A DNA stretch of 64,000 nt, from NCBI GenBank assembly GCA_963971405.1, contig OZ020488.1:24261089-24325088 (forward strand). The letters run 5' to 3'. The position numbers and the translations under genes are program-made. The notes beneath the pieces were generated by a model. It made no database searches. It was not told where the DNA came from and worked only from the letters and a program-made list of their open reading frames with translations. Positions 21,801-29,262 of this stretch are shown here, one piece after another (position 1 is the first letter of the stretch; every line of letters begins with the position of its first letter). Source of the stretch: Psococerastis gibbosa (Eukaryota > Arthropoda > Insecta > Psocodea > Psocidae).

Positions 21801-22651
21801 GAACGTGCATCAGTCTTGCGGAAGTACAAAAGGAAGAATATCTTGAGAGTATAACCAGCGGGAACCCACCACCAACTAACACTATACAATAAGGTGGTTA
21901 AAACCAAAGATAAATAAATATAGTGGTAACTTAAATATTACATTGTACTGGGTACTTGTTGGTTCGTACGTGTCAATAATGAAATTTGGAATAGTACAAT
22001 ATTAAGAACAGCAACGTACTGAAGATATGTGAGGCACCGAACTGGGATAACACATGTCTTACTGGCATTATTAACTTATTTCTAGTGAAATCGTGTTTTG
22101 TGCCTATTGACTATTCATGCGTTTCTGAAGATTCAGGAAGTTTTTTGTTTTTGTCATTCACTGTATTTGCGTTACATACATCTTCAATATGTACCTCACT
22201 CACACAGTATCATAAAATATTATATTAAAGTTGCATTTGTAGAATAATAAAATATAGAGTACCCCTCTCAAAAGTAAGTATTGTGGCCTACTTAAGTTCA
22301 TAACAAGAAAACACATTTTGGTCAGTGATTTCATTTTATGCAAGTAGCCTATCGATCGGCTGTCATCTTTGCAGTGAAAGTTTCAAATTCCATCTCCACT
22401 GTTGTCTATCTTGTGCGACAGTACCTACTATACGGTTTTCTGTGTACACAAGGTTTTCGAAATGAATTCAGTATTATATTGAAGTGGTTGATGTTGCCAT
22501 TGAGCATCTGGGTATAAATTCAAAATGTAAACTTACTCTGTTCAGCAAGGACCTCATCTTCTGGCTCATACTTTCCAGTGGTCGATGGCGGGAGGAACGA
22601 GGAGTAACTTTCTGAAGAGCTGGGTGGCAAGTCTTTATGGTGTCTCGATCT
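685..22651 (-). CDS. FSTL5: Follistatin-related protein 5-like gene (ten exons, both ends missing)
   Basis: Secreted or extracellular-matrix glycoprotein of the SPARC/follistatin family. Ten exons on the minus strand (22537-22651, 18517-18750, 11746-11882, 9121-9261, 7082-7214, 6145-6429, 3865-4158, 1918-2174, 1064-1279, 685-835) join in frame with GT-AG borders and give about 654 residues. Numbering visible residues from the first exon: FOLN-like cysteines and Kazal domain 41-108, EF-hand loops 195-206 and 233-244, Ig domain 1 with C281/W293/C331, Ig domain 2 with C372/W384/C423, then the FSTL4/5-specific C-terminal domain from about 447. This order is diagnostic of FSTL4/FSTL5; FSTL1 lacks the Ig pair. 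Vertebrate FSTL5 is about 850 residues, so the signal peptide at one end and roughly 200 residues at the other are missing. The biochemical role of the family is poorly known. FSTL4 versus FSTL5 orthology cannot be settled here; invertebrates may have one pre-duplication gene. Confidence 0.93.
836..1917 (-). other. FSTL5-like introns around exon 1064-1279
   Basis: Two short introns (836-1063 and 1280-1917). The second holds a weak copy (about 1555-1620) of the foldback family seen whole at 38048-38445; otherwise I see nothing coding. Confidence 0.6.
1064..1279 (-). CDS. FSTL5: FSTL5-like exon: C-terminal domain, second part
   Basis: 216 bp, 72 codons, phase 0 at both ends: VVVTDKYPVALHYVPHLDQ, VWILNWRSE, QVIRDASQ, HHTVHPEPI and GQFDLVRGLYMPP. 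This matches the TDxxPVxLHYxxxxDQVW and HHTxHxxPxxxQFD segments of vertebrate FSTL5. Acceptor CGCCTTTTAG|GTG, donor TTGCAG|GTAAAA. Confidence 0.94.
1918..2174 (-). CDS. FSTL5: FSTL5-like exon: start of the C-terminal domain
   Basis: 257 bp. It reads APNEERRFFSFHDWGVSV, a Cys-containing stretch (YVCGAQGINCCWG), then AINVANRYVYVAQP and DRVLVISKIQMVVVD. The AxNVxxxxIYVAQP-x4-RVLV core is the hallmark of the FSTL4/5 C-terminal region, which looks like beta-propeller-type repeats. An open frame continues upstream of the acceptor to a Met at 2220, but TTGTTTTTAG|CA at 2175 is the junction that preserves the frame from Ig domain 2. Confidence 0.93.
2256..2470 (+). repeat. Dispersed repeat, copy 1
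   Basis: The shared string AAGAATCTCGTCACGTTAGA and the context TTAAGAGCT...ATCTATA...TTGTATGA recur in the same order at 49755-50030. Confidence 0.75.
3253..3478. repeat. Poly-C-bearing foldback-like repeat, copy 1
   Basis: Starts GGGGTCCGGACCCCC, contains AAACCTGTATTGTTTGAAGA, and ends CCCGAAATCAAAACCTGGGC; the same blocks recur at 22866-23038. The ends are loosely inverted (GCCC...CAGG / CCTGGGC), so a non-autonomous DNA element is likely. Confidence 0.65.
3865..4158 (-). CDS. FSTL5: FSTL5-like exon: Ig domain 2
   Basis: 294 bp, second I-set Ig domain: TVPEVKVTPRIQ, SMFCHVVGEPFPKVEWLKN, GNGTELQIHNI, YADTGAYMCQASN and DISSLVVQEE. The cysteine pair C372/C423, core W384 and the DxGxYxC signature are all present. 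The end DISSL-V matches vertebrate FSTL5 closely. NGT is a potential N-glycosylation sequon. Acceptor TTATTTTAG|CTG, donor CGCCAG|GTACGC. Confidence 0.95.
4458..5005 (+). pseudogene. LINE polymerase remnant (RT end and RNase H)
   Basis: One frame reads CPTAAMEIVLDFPPLHVAVE then ALLGVEGQLRETQPL, a segment typical of LINEs just after the reverse transcriptase. A second frame reads IKWFTDGSRLESTKPRTGLG followed by VFGPGVKYLESL, the first strand of an RNase H domain with the catalytic Asp in TDGS. The frame switch and stops between them show it is broken. It fits a Jockey/I/R1-type LINE with RNase H. Confidence 0.7.
5240..5415 (+). repeat. SINE-like repeat, family B
   Basis: Shares CGGAGACGTGTCGTAACTCA, GAGGTCAATCGGAT-type and TTCATTAAATTGTTTGCATG blocks with copies at 11113, 12225, 23930 and 28140. 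Confidence 0.8.
5496..6108 (+). repeat. Large dispersed repeat with GACA/CAGA core, copy 1
   Basis: Begins GAACCGGTCCGAGTTTACTC, runs through a poly-G tract, GTCCACCTGACGTCACTGGA, GAAATCGTTGGAGCC, CAGACAGACAGACAGAC, and ends CGAAATCTCGG-like then TATAAATTGGAAAGCAA. Whole or partial copies at 40150-41265, 60390-61160, 16185, 37640 and 50705. No open frame is shared among copies. Confidence 0.85.
6145..6429 (-). CDS. FSTL5: FSTL5-like exon: Ig domain 1
   Basis: 285 bp, one complete I-set-type immunoglobulin domain. It starts SVSVVSLDKSLEIN, then VGDNVEIKC, ITWQRN, DGSLYLTRI and HAGNYTCHAQ. Disulphide cysteines C281 and C331 and the core W293 are present (numbering of visible residues). Acceptor TTTTTCAG|GCG, donor GTGCACA|GTAAG. 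One domain per phase-1 exon is typical of Ig modules. Confidence 0.95.
7082..7214 (-). CDS. FSTL5: FSTL5-like exon: second EF-hand, tandem donor sites
   Basis: 133 bp, VAEKENSYKISN... followed by EF-hand 2 loop DSNKDGKLDINE (D1, N3, D5, G6, D9, E12), then FYVAFSKLY. The acceptor used is TTAG|GTTGCA because it alone keeps the frame. The exon 3' end carries the octamer CAGTAAGT twice, 12 nt apart, so a shorter form ending at 7094 would lose four residues (SKLY) without changing frame. I chose the distal site (7082) because the family keeps a KLY-like segment before the first Ig domain. Confidence 0.93.
7215..9120 (-). other. FSTL5-like intron between the EF-hand exons
   Basis: Holds a foldback element at 7401-7750 and a short match to the family-B SINE tail (about 7886-7921). 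The rest (7930-9120) is AT-rich with no feature I can name. Confidence 0.7.
7401..7750. mobile_element. Foldback element in the EF-hand intron
   Basis: Left arm 7401-7446 starts TGCAGCCCGATCATGG and ends TATAATACCGGGGTTT. Right arm 7702-7748 is its near-perfect reverse complement. Length about 350 bp with no ORF, so MITE-like. Confidence 0.75.
9121..9261 (-). CDS. FSTL5: FSTL5-like exon: first EF-hand
   Basis: 141 bp, exactly 47 codons, phase 0 at both ends. It starts DNLLLYNNARLL and ends with helix-loop-helix EF-hand 1, loop DQNNNGILEKDE (D1, N3, N5, G6, E12), which has all canonical Ca2+-coordinating positions. Acceptor TGCTTTAG|GAC, donor ATGCAG|GTAGGT. A functional Ca2+ site is inferred from the loop, in contrast to FSTL1, whose EF-hands are reported not to bind Ca2+. 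Confidence 0.95.
9347..9430. repeat. Minisatellite, about 16-bp unit
   Basis: Repeats of TAATGTATTAGAATG with drift, four to five units. Confidence 0.75.
9495..9688. mobile_element. Foldback (MITE-like) element
   Basis: Left end CACTGAGAAATTTGTCATTG with GGGGCAAATGG; right end is the inverse with few mismatches (CCATTTGCCCTTATGACAAT then TTGCTCAGCG). No clear target duplication. Confidence 0.55.
10239..10378. repeat. Hairpin with two tRNA-like arms
   Basis: The arms (about 63 nt each, near-perfect) contain GGACTTGGCGGGATTTGAAC and its inverse, i.e. the T-arm and acceptor 3' half of a tRNA with box B GGTTCAAATCC-like sequence, pointing both ways around a 14-nt loop. There is no complete cloverleaf, so not a functional tRNA. 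Confidence 0.75.
11113..11285 (-). repeat. SINE-like repeat, family B
   Basis: Minus-strand copy: CGACTTCGATGGCCAGGTGG at the 5' end, CGGAGACGTGTCGTAACTCA in the middle, AAATTGTTTGCATGCGATTA at the end. It abuts the 3' end of the family-A SINE on the same strand. Confidence 0.85.
11292..11487 (-). repeat. tRNA-Glu-like SINE, family A
   Basis: Near full-length on the minus strand. The tRNA-like head (ACCCGAAAGGTTGTTGGTTC with box B GGTTCGAGTC) resembles tRNA-Glu around the anticodon arm. The body has AGTTGAGTGTAAAAGAGGG and GTTAGCTTAGTAATAGAAC. Confidence 0.85.
11491..11695. mobile_element. Perfect foldback MITE, 205 bp
   Basis: Arms 11491-11546 and 11640-11695 are perfect 56-bp reverse complements starting TATAGTCCACGCAAAATGAG. 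The interior is also imperfectly self-complementary. TA at both ends fits a TA target duplication (Tc1/mariner type). It sits 50 bp inside the intron after exon 11746-11882. Confidence 0.9.
11746..11882 (-). CDS. FSTL5: FSTL5-like exon: acidic linker into the EF-hand region
   Basis: 137 bp encoding an acidic Ser/Thr-rich linker (DEPEEASSSRPS, ...EEEGNEVDIEERK), then TECNVQDYEAMK. The last part aligns with the family's Cys-x3-Tyr-x2-Met-Lys segment that leads into the SPARC-type EF-hand domain. Acceptor TTCTTGCAG|AT, donor ATGAAG|GTAAG, leaving phase 0. A perfect foldback element begins 50 bp inside the following intron. Confidence 0.9.
12036..12183. mobile_element. Short foldback MITE, TAAGGCGGGGTTTCC family
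   Basis: 148 bp with ends TAAGGCGGGGTTTCCACATA and the near-perfect inverse; the body is palindromic through TTGACCATTGACGTATG. Shares its terminal 16 bases with the larger elements at 31815, 34843 and 37118. Confidence 0.85.
12225..12412 (+). repeat. SINE-like repeat, family B (diverged)
   Basis: GATCGGAGACGTGTCATAAC and TTCATTAAATTGTTTGTACA in register with the other copies. Confidence 0.75.
14100..14580 (+). repeat. Tandem array of a CCCGGGGG-AAAATTTGA unit
   Basis: Four irregular units, each with GGGGGTCTCCCCCGGGGGAA-like GC block, AAAATTTGAAAATGTAAGTG, and GGGGTTTTAC...ACAGCAG. Unit length varies (about 75-165 bp) from internal deletions. Related single copies lie at 414-675 and about 33040-33110. 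Confidence 0.75.
14714..14850 (+). repeat. SINE family A, 5'-truncated
   Basis: Body only (CATTTTCTGGCCATGCTTTG to CTAACTCCGCTAGATTAGCT); the tRNA-like head is missing. Confidence 0.75.
15545..16035 (+). pseudogene. LINE 3' end (ORF2 C-terminus and 3' UTR)
   Basis: Reads HALHTRHSVANNF, FRAVKVSNALPAEIK and SFF, then after a frameshift in a T run FKYRRIKKKLH. The pattern x-TR...N-x-LP-x2-I...F+ is the conserved tail of CR1/Jockey-like reverse transcriptases. It ends in TAATAAATAAATA, a usual LINE tail. Confidence 0.65.
16185..16370 (+). repeat. Fragment of the large dispersed repeat
   Basis: GTCCCGAGATATGGTTTTTA, AATTTCATCAAAAT, ACAGACAGACATTT and TTGAAATTTCGAAATCG in the order seen at 5860-6065. 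Confidence 0.7.
17277..17373 (+). repeat. SINE family A, left half (tRNA-Glu-like head)
   Basis: Head with a box A-like TAGGGTAGTGG and box B GGTTCGAGTCCC, continuing to TTCGGAGGGCAT, where a 575-bp insertion interrupts it. The rest resumes at 17949. Confidence 0.88.
17599..17680 (+). promoter_or_regulatory. Putative Pol II core promoter inside the insertion
   Basis: CACGCCCCCTCCCACCCCCT upstream, TATATAAA at 17639-17646, and TCACATT about 28 bp downstream as a possible initiator. Spacing fits a TATA promoter reading plus, antisense to the FSTL5-like gene. Sequence inference only. Confidence 0.45.
17740..17778 (+). ncRNA. Degenerate hammerhead-ribozyme-like fold
   Basis: Order of parts: CCCT (stem I), CTGTAGA (core is CUGANGA; one mismatch), T, GGCA-GTTCT-TGCC (stem II), GAAA, GCGC with two-base loop (stem III), TC (expected cleavage site), AGGG (pairs with CCCT). 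Only core position 6 departs from the consensus; in the family that A is essential, so this copy is probably inactive. It may be chance. Confidence 0.35.
17949..18058 (+). repeat. SINE family A, right half
   Basis: Resumes at TTCGGAGGGCATG and runs through GCAGGCGGTCCCGGGCC, GAGTGTAAGAGAGGGC and TAGGTTGGCTTAGTAACAG. Confidence 0.88.
18517..18750 (-). CDS. FSTL5: FSTL5-like exon: FOLN and Kazal domain
   Basis: 234 bp, 78 codons. It starts NPCLIHYC with GRECIV following (follistatin/EGF-like cysteines), then CVCQRRCPG, VCGTDGVVYPNHC and the last Cys of the domain in FAC. The spacing C-x7-C-GTDG-x6-C-x6-C-x13-C is a Kazal/follistatin signature. Kazal modules are protease-inhibitor folds, but in follistatin-type proteins they mostly serve binding or structure. 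Acceptor TTGCAG|ACCC, donor CGAG|GTAGGC. It ends in a basic stretch (KPRKKPR) that could be a dibasic processing or heparin-binding site; that is inference. Confidence 0.95.
18847..18972. mobile_element. Foldback element
   Basis: Left arm GGCCTTTCCGACGAAC...GTATCCAGCCACTAAGT (18847-18884); right arm is the inverse (18934-18972) with two mismatched blocks. Ends resemble TAAGGCCTTCTCCGACGAAC. Confidence 0.8.
20505..20690 (+). repeat. Dispersed repeat with TTC-rich end, copy 1
   Basis: TTCTTCTTCTTCGTCTTTTG then CTCGACAACACTCCTCCAGT and CACCATCTACGGACTCCCAA; the same order occurs inverted at 52005-52165. It makes misleading leucine- or serine-rich open frames. Confidence 0.8.
22537..22651 (-). 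CDS. FSTL5: FSTL5-like exon: linker before the Kazal module
   Basis: 115 bp, read as RSRHHKDLPPSSS... through ...DEVLAEQ. The segment is Ser/Pro-rich, then acidic. The acceptor follows a T-rich tract (TTTTTACAG) and the donor is CAGA|GTAAGT. Only one of the three frames joins the Kazal exon in frame (one base left over, completing Asn). It starts in phase 0, so at least one upstream exon with the initiator Met and signal peptide must exist; I could not find it. No domain is recognisable, which fits the poorly conserved N-terminal stretch between signal peptide and Kazal module in the family. Confidence 0.8.
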
Positions 22652-22865
22652 CTGTAAAAATAAAAAGTTGACCATTAGGGTCACAAAGTCACAGTGACAG
22701 GTGGCGACTTTTCTTCATTTTCAGCTTATATAACTTTAAATGATAAACTGGAAGAAAAGTAAACAGGGTATAGGTAAAGGCTAATCACATGATTATCACT
22801 ATGAATAATGCCATTATTTGCGATGAATTGGTCAGCCCGTCAGCCGCGTTTTTTTCTACCTGTGA

Positions 22866-23038
22866 AGACATGGCAGTGCCCAGGGGGTGGTCCATGGGGT
22901 CCGGACCCCCTCCCGAAATAAATTTTTGTATGTAAACCTGTATGGTTTGAAGAATTTATCCATTAATTAATTAATAAATTACGTAAATTTTTTTTGGAAC
23001 CCCCCCCCCCCCAGAAATCAAAACCTGGGCACGGCCTT
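22866..23038. repeat. Poly-C-bearing foldback-like repeat, copy 2
   Basis: GGGGTCCGGACCCCCTCCCG, AAACCTGTATGGTTTGAAGA, then a poly-C run and AGAAATCAAAACCTGGGCAC, as at 3253-3478. Confidence 0.7.
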
Positions 23039-23929
23039 GTGTGAATATAAGGGGCATCATTGGAGTCCGGAGGAAATTGTTTCCCTTTTATATCCAGTTT
23101 CAAGCCTCGATAAACTGAAGTCTGAACCAAGTAAAAAATATTTGTATGGCACGTCATTGCTTGGCGACTCTTTTGGTTAATTAATTCACGTATGTAGAGT
23201 ATTTAAATTACGGACAGATTGTGTTATGGAAAGGTTGTAAACCAGGCTTCCTCACAACAATTAAGATTAAAACAAATTGTTTGCTTTCCGAGACTTCTTC
23301 GGGACTAACAACAAATTATTCTCATAATATTTTAACTATATGCTACTGTACTACTAGTTAAATCTTACCAACATACCACACATTTTTCTGACCTTATTTC
23401 ACAAGTTTAAAGGAGAATTCACAAAACCAATAGTGATGGATCTAGACAACAAGACGGACTTACACAGATGATTGGTCTCAAGAGTTCTAAAACAATTGCT
23501 GAAACTAACGAACGGGCATTGATGATAAGAATAAAAAGGTGAAATGCTGCTGGGAACAATATAGTAATTCTGAGAATACGGTATTCACGACTAAATCGCT
23601 CAGTGGGCACTCCAAGCTCCTATAATCTCCAAGACCAACTTTGGAAATTAAATTCTCTTGTTTTTGCGCTTAATATACGCTCCCAATTTAATTTAATCCG
23701 TAAGGTAGCCTTTCTACGAAGGTTGGCCACCATGTTTCCATTCCAATCAATTTATTGAAACATTTTCATTGAACCCGAGCCTCAGGTATTTAATTATTAT
23801 GTGAAATAGAATTTGGGTTTGGTCATCTATTTACCTAAATTATTGCAGCTATCTAGGTAATGGGTTTCTCTATATTGCACATACTATAGGAAAAGTCAGG
23901 AAGGATATAAATATAGCAGTAATTGATGA

Positions 23930-24100
23930 ACATCGACTTCGATAGCCAGGTGGTAGCGTGCTTGTACTTGTGCAAGACTACACGCCATGCGATTGGAGAC
24001 GTGTCGTAACTCGACACAAGTACCTATTAGGTAACTTAGGCGACTGAAGAGGTCAATCGGATACATTCATTGAATTGTTTGTATGCAATTAACCATTAAA
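23930..24100 (+). repeat. SINE-like repeat, family B
   Basis: CATCGACTTCGATAGCCAGG start, GGAGACGTGTCGTAACTCGA middle, TTGAATTGTTTGTATGCAAT end, with a short A tail. Confidence 0.85.
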
Positions 24101-24211
24101 AAAAGTTTCGATAAAAGAGGTTTAAAAAGACCAAATTGTGTAAAAAGCTGCAGCAGTATAAATAGCGAAGGTTTTGAAATAATAGCCTATATGAGACCAT
24201 TATTAGGCATT

Positions 24212-24415
24212 TATAGTAGACATTTAGAGTAGTGGTACGGACTCTGACTTTCACCCGAAAGGTTGTTGGTTCGAGTCCTACACTTCCTACATTTTCTGAC
24301 CATGCTTCGAAGGGCATGTAAAGCAGGCAGTCCCGGGCCTTTTTGAGTTGAGTGTAAGAGAGGGCTTTATAGGCCTAACTCCGCTAGGTTGGTTTAGTAA
24401 TAGAACAAAAAGTCC
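24212..24415 (+). repeat. tRNA-Glu-like SINE, family A (near full length)
   Basis: Box A region TAGAGTAGTGGTACGGACTC, ACCCGAAAGGTTGTTGGTTC with box B, body AAAGCAGGCAGTCCCGGGCC, tail TAGGTTGGTTTAGTAATAGA. Confidence 0.88.
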
Positions 24416-27400
24416 TTATTTATTTATTTTTCTCATTTTGGTGTTGATTCAATTTTGAACTGATATTTGCTATAAGGAGAATCTAGTTCGTACTTTGGCT
24501 GGTAATAAAGCTAGCTCCATTCCCTGTATACGTGAAAGGGTTTATTTATTTATTTATAATGACCATGACTTATCTTTAAACAAACTTTATAGTAGGTGAT
24601 AGACTGGGTCAGAACAGACACTAGACATTTCAGTTAAAGTGCATTAGAATGATGAATTCCCTCATACTAAGCCAGATTATAATATGACCGAGGGAAATTC
24701 ATCAGAAATGATGTAGAGAGCTCTTCAGTGGAACTCTCCATTGGAAATTCATTATAACTGGGAGTGAATGTGACAGTCTGGTATGTGGGGAGAGGGAGAC
24801 TGACCCCAGCAGTGGGGAAGTGGGCAGTGGGGAAGTGGGCAGTGGGTGGCGGGGCGTTGACCACTTGAGATTGCACCATAAGCCCCCGATATTGATAACC
24901 CATTACTGAGGGCCTTGACGTATCCCCTCTTTCGCACTCCTCTCTCAAATTGGAACTTTCTCGTTGACCGACAGACTGAAATCGCTGCAGTACGCTCTAA
25001 CCAGATATTTTTTCAATAATACACGTGTATTTTCACTTTTGCTTGAAGTAATTAAATTGCTTGATAGTTAAGCAAAGAGGAAGATAGCCCCAAGGGGAAG
25101 ACGAAGGGAAGATCTGAAATTAAATTCTATCCACCACACCGATTGAGTTGAAACTTTGCACACATTTACCTTTGCGAAATTCTACACCTACCCAAATTTT
25201 ACCTCAAGCCGTTATCTACAAAACATTAGATTTGAATTCCTCCATTCTGATTTTCTTTGATATTATATCAATCATATGACTGTGTCAGCATATTGTACCT
25301 CGTTCTAAATCGTGATTTTCAGCATTTTCTCAACTTGCCACCAAAAAGTCTAGTCTAGTCTGGCATTGTCCTGGCCAATAGGTCAATAAATCTGTCGGTT
25401 TATAAACCTAAAAATTTTGAAAGAAGATTACATGGTCATCATCGATGACTTCCAAAAGAATTACGAGAAAAGAATACAATGCAATTCTATATTCAAAGGA
25501 ATGAAGAATGATTCCTCTAAGGAAATGAAATAGCTCGAAGAATGAGCAGACTTAGATGACCCTAGCCATAAATAATATCAGCAATCTTGGAAAGAGCGTA
25601 AGCATTACATAACCTAAGAAGACACCACATTCATTGCATTTTCCACCGAGTAGCCCATCGCATAAAGGTGCTGAAAGTCATTCCCCTGGGACCATTTTCG
25701 GCCTCGTCTCGAAAAGACGAGAAGGTAATAGGAAGAGGGGTATATGGGGTGTCGGGCATGCTTGGGCCCAGGGGAATGTTTCTACGTAAAGTTGGTAGTC
25801 GTTTTCCCTCCGGAGCTGCAGCAGTGTTTTCGCAGCTTCCGACTCTAACTCTCACGTCATTACACCCATGAAGAGTTGATTTGTTCCGAGCAATTTCACA
25901 TTGATGGCTCATTCTATGGAATGAATACTGGGCTTTTGTCTTCCCTACTTCGCAAGCTTTATATTGTTTCCCATTGTCTATAACCCCAATTATTTAGCAT
26001 TTCCTTATTATTCCTTGCTTTTCGGTATGAGAATTCTTGCGCTAGTTTTATTACTGGCATTCGCAGACCAACAATATTTTTCCATGTTTACGGTGTGCGA
26101 GGGTAGTACTCAATACGTATACACAACACTTAAAATTATGCACTTCTTTTACTAACTACGGCCTACGAACTAATTTATACTATCCTAACTATATACCTAA
26201 AAATGATTAAAAATGTACTTACTCGTATATATGTAAAATATAAAACTGGCACTATAAGCTACTATTGTACTATACATTCTAAATCTGTAAAACTAAATAG
26301 TCGTGGAAAAATGCCAATGCAATTTGTGAAGTTCATTCTTTGTTCATAATCTTATATAACTGTCTTACGTATGTTGCTATTCTTGTGCTACTGTCAGTGT
26401 TGTCTAAGGGAAATGCTTGTACTTATTCATGAGCGCGTTGTACAGAGTCGTTGCTTTGTACCGTAGGGAACGTCTTGAGTTGGTCATGTTCCAATGAGGA
26501 AGGGGCATAGTATGATAGGCTGCCGATCGTAGGATGCGATTCGTAGCATTTTAACATGAAATAGTAAATAAGATCATAAGAAAATGCTGGTAGGTACAGT
26601 TATTTACACGATACATTTATATATTAAATTTAGAAAACTCAAAATACACTGTATATAGAGTTTGTTTTGTGTATCTTAGAGCGTATTGTACGCGTAGGCT
26701 ATCATACCATTAACATAGCACAGCATTGTTTATAAGGGGCTTTTCGAAATGTAATTTGTCTGTCAGTCAGGGAAAAGCGAAGCAGCTCACCCATTCCTAG
26801 CCTCGCGATTTAATACCGAGCATGTCGGCGTAGAAATCTCTTACAACCCCCAGAAGTGGTACGCAAAGATCCTCTCTCTCCGTATGTATGTTCCTTACGA
26901 CATGCTAAACATTGTACCATTTTGTTTAGGCCTAGTAAATTTGGCGTACACAATTCAGATTATACTAGTATTTATCAAAGCCTATAACTTAAAAAACTAT
27001 AGACACCAGCAAAGTGTAGAATAGTTAACATTTGCTCAATTGTCTTGACAACGATACACCTATAACTAATTAGTATGGAATGTTGTTGCGATTTATAGCA
27101 ACGACGATGAGCAAAACGCTTAGTATCCAGTACATAGGTGGGTAGGACCGGGAGTCTTTTTTCGGAAAGTAGGTACATAATTATAACTTAGCTTAGCTCT
27201 ATGCAACTATTATCAAAAATTAGAATACAATGTACAAAATATGTAGTACAATTTATACGTACAGTGCTATAAAATGAAATACAAAGGGCAATGCCGTTGA
27301 AATGCTGTTCAACCAGAAATATTGCTATTTTCTTCCAATGTACCAAATGAGTACATTCCTAAATTTAAAAAAAAAAAAAAAACGGTGTTGCGTTTCTTTT

Positions 27401-28139
27401 AATTCGTTTTCGAGAAGTAAGAACATTGGTTAATGCTAAATAATAAAAGGCTTCATGAGGTGAAACAAGGACAGGAGCAAATTTATGTGCGCACCTTCAG
27501 AACTTGAGTAAAGCTCATCAAGGAAAAACTAATGAAGATGACAGAACGCTTTTGTTGGAGAAAATTGCGGTTCTAAATTATGTAAATCCCTATGCAACAG
27601 CTAGCAGAGACCGTATATTTTCGAACTTGCAGATATTACATTGCAGTTAGGTGCCATCAAATTTAATCAAGCTTCTTGTCCCGATTTCTAAAAAATCACG
27701 AATCAACCTGATACAAAACTTTAATAAGATGATTTTCTTCAATCGAAACGAAAGTGCGTTGCAAAGCTATACAGTATATGACAACTTTAAACTATTGTAG
27801 CTATCTGTGGAGGAGGATGCCGTAACCGGTTGGAGAAAAATGTTTAAAATACAGGTGCAAATGGGGGGTTTTAAGTATTTTACTTGCATTCACTTCACAT
27901 TTTACACACTTTCACTTGCGCCCTTCTGGAACCATCTCTCCTCCGATTCAGGCAAGGAATTTCAACCGATTTAAGTCAGAAAACGGCAAAACTATGGGAA
28001 TATCTTGTTTGCTATGTGAATTTGTAAGGGGCAACATGGCAGCCACTATTAGGAGGAGTCCTGACGCAAATTTTGATAGTGAATTAGGCGAATTGTATAA
28101 TCAAAGTGAATAATATAACGTTCACAAAGAACTCTAATG

Positions 28140-28325
28140 AAGGAAATCGACTTCGATGGCAAGGTGGTACCTAGCTTGCTTGTACTTGTGCGAGTCTCTA
28201 CACGCCATGCAATCGGAGACGTGTCGTAACTCAACACGAGTACCTACTAACTTATAGAGGTGAATGAAGAGGTCAAATGGATGCATTCATTAAATTCTCT
28301 GTATGTGATTAACCTTAAAAAAAGA
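28140..28325 (+). repeat. SINE-like repeat, family B
   Basis: ATCGACTTCGATGGCAAGGT start, CGGAGACGTGTCGTAACTCA middle, ending GTGATTAACCTTAAAAAAAG. Confidence 0.85.
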
Positions 28326-29064
28326 ATTATAATAATAATGCATTTAATTTTTAAAATATAAAGCTTATTATAGTCGACCTATATAATACAGTAGCCTATA
28401 TTTATGTTCCTTAATTAACGTGAAACTCAGAAAACAAATTCGGAAACAAAAAAAAAAAAAATTATCCGAAATCCATACCATGGGGTTGTTGGTATTGGAC
28501 AAGGTACCTAAAAAGTCCTTCAAGACATTAGTATTATTATTATTGTATTATTATAAATAAGGAAAGAATTCAATATTTTACATTGGATAAAAGAAAATGT
28601 GTTCTACAGCGGAAACACTGATGTGCACCACACATGGAAGCAGCTTGGCGGAAGTTTTAGGGTTCGGAAGGGGTCTTAGGGGGGGGGGGATGAAGGCTTG
28701 TACTCGTAAGTAAGGCAGGGGAAGATTTTCTCTGCAACATTGCACAAAAATCTGTCTCCAGGAATTTTAACAATCTGAAACTTGTCCCATCTCTTCTAGA
28801 AACATCAAGTTCCATTTTGTCATTTTCGTTTTCTGATTCAAGAATTCTGACAGAAATTTACAAGCATCTGAGGGCATTTTCAAAATTTTGCTCTTAGATT
28901 GACATTTTAATAAAACTTTGTCTATTTAACCAAAACTCGTGCGTACATCTGTTGGAATGGAGGGTTGGACCGGTATAGAAAATGAAGAGGTAGTTCTATA
29001 AATGCGAAAGACAAAAGTAAATGAAGTCAATCTCAAAATCAGAAAGCAGTGGGCCCATTGTAGT

Positions 29065-29262
29065 AGTTAAGAGGATATGCTACTCAGAAAATTGGCACCC
29101 CAAAATTAAATACTTTTCATTTTTTATTTCATTTACTCAGTAAGTTATTAAAAATTTGGCTCATTTAAGTTGTTGAAGACTACTTTGTGCATCATATAAA
29201 CGGGTATTTTTACTTTTCTGTTTTGTAGTTTTTCAGAAAATCCCAGATTACGCGAAATTTTA
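29065..29262 (+). repeat. Partial copy of the 38048-38445 foldback family
   Basis: AGTAAGTTATTAAAAATTTG, GAAGACTAC and GCATCATATAA occur in the same order as the left half of the full elements. Confidence 0.65.

Larger units (their letters stand above)
18751..22536 (-). other. FSTL5-like 3.8-kb intron
   Basis: A foldback at 18847-18972, a dispersed repeat at 20505-20690 and a cluster of CCAAT motifs at 21436-21545. The stretch 19000-20450 is repeat-poor and unexplained. A 118-codon minus-strand open frame (20759-21115) has no domain I recognise. Confidence 0.6.
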
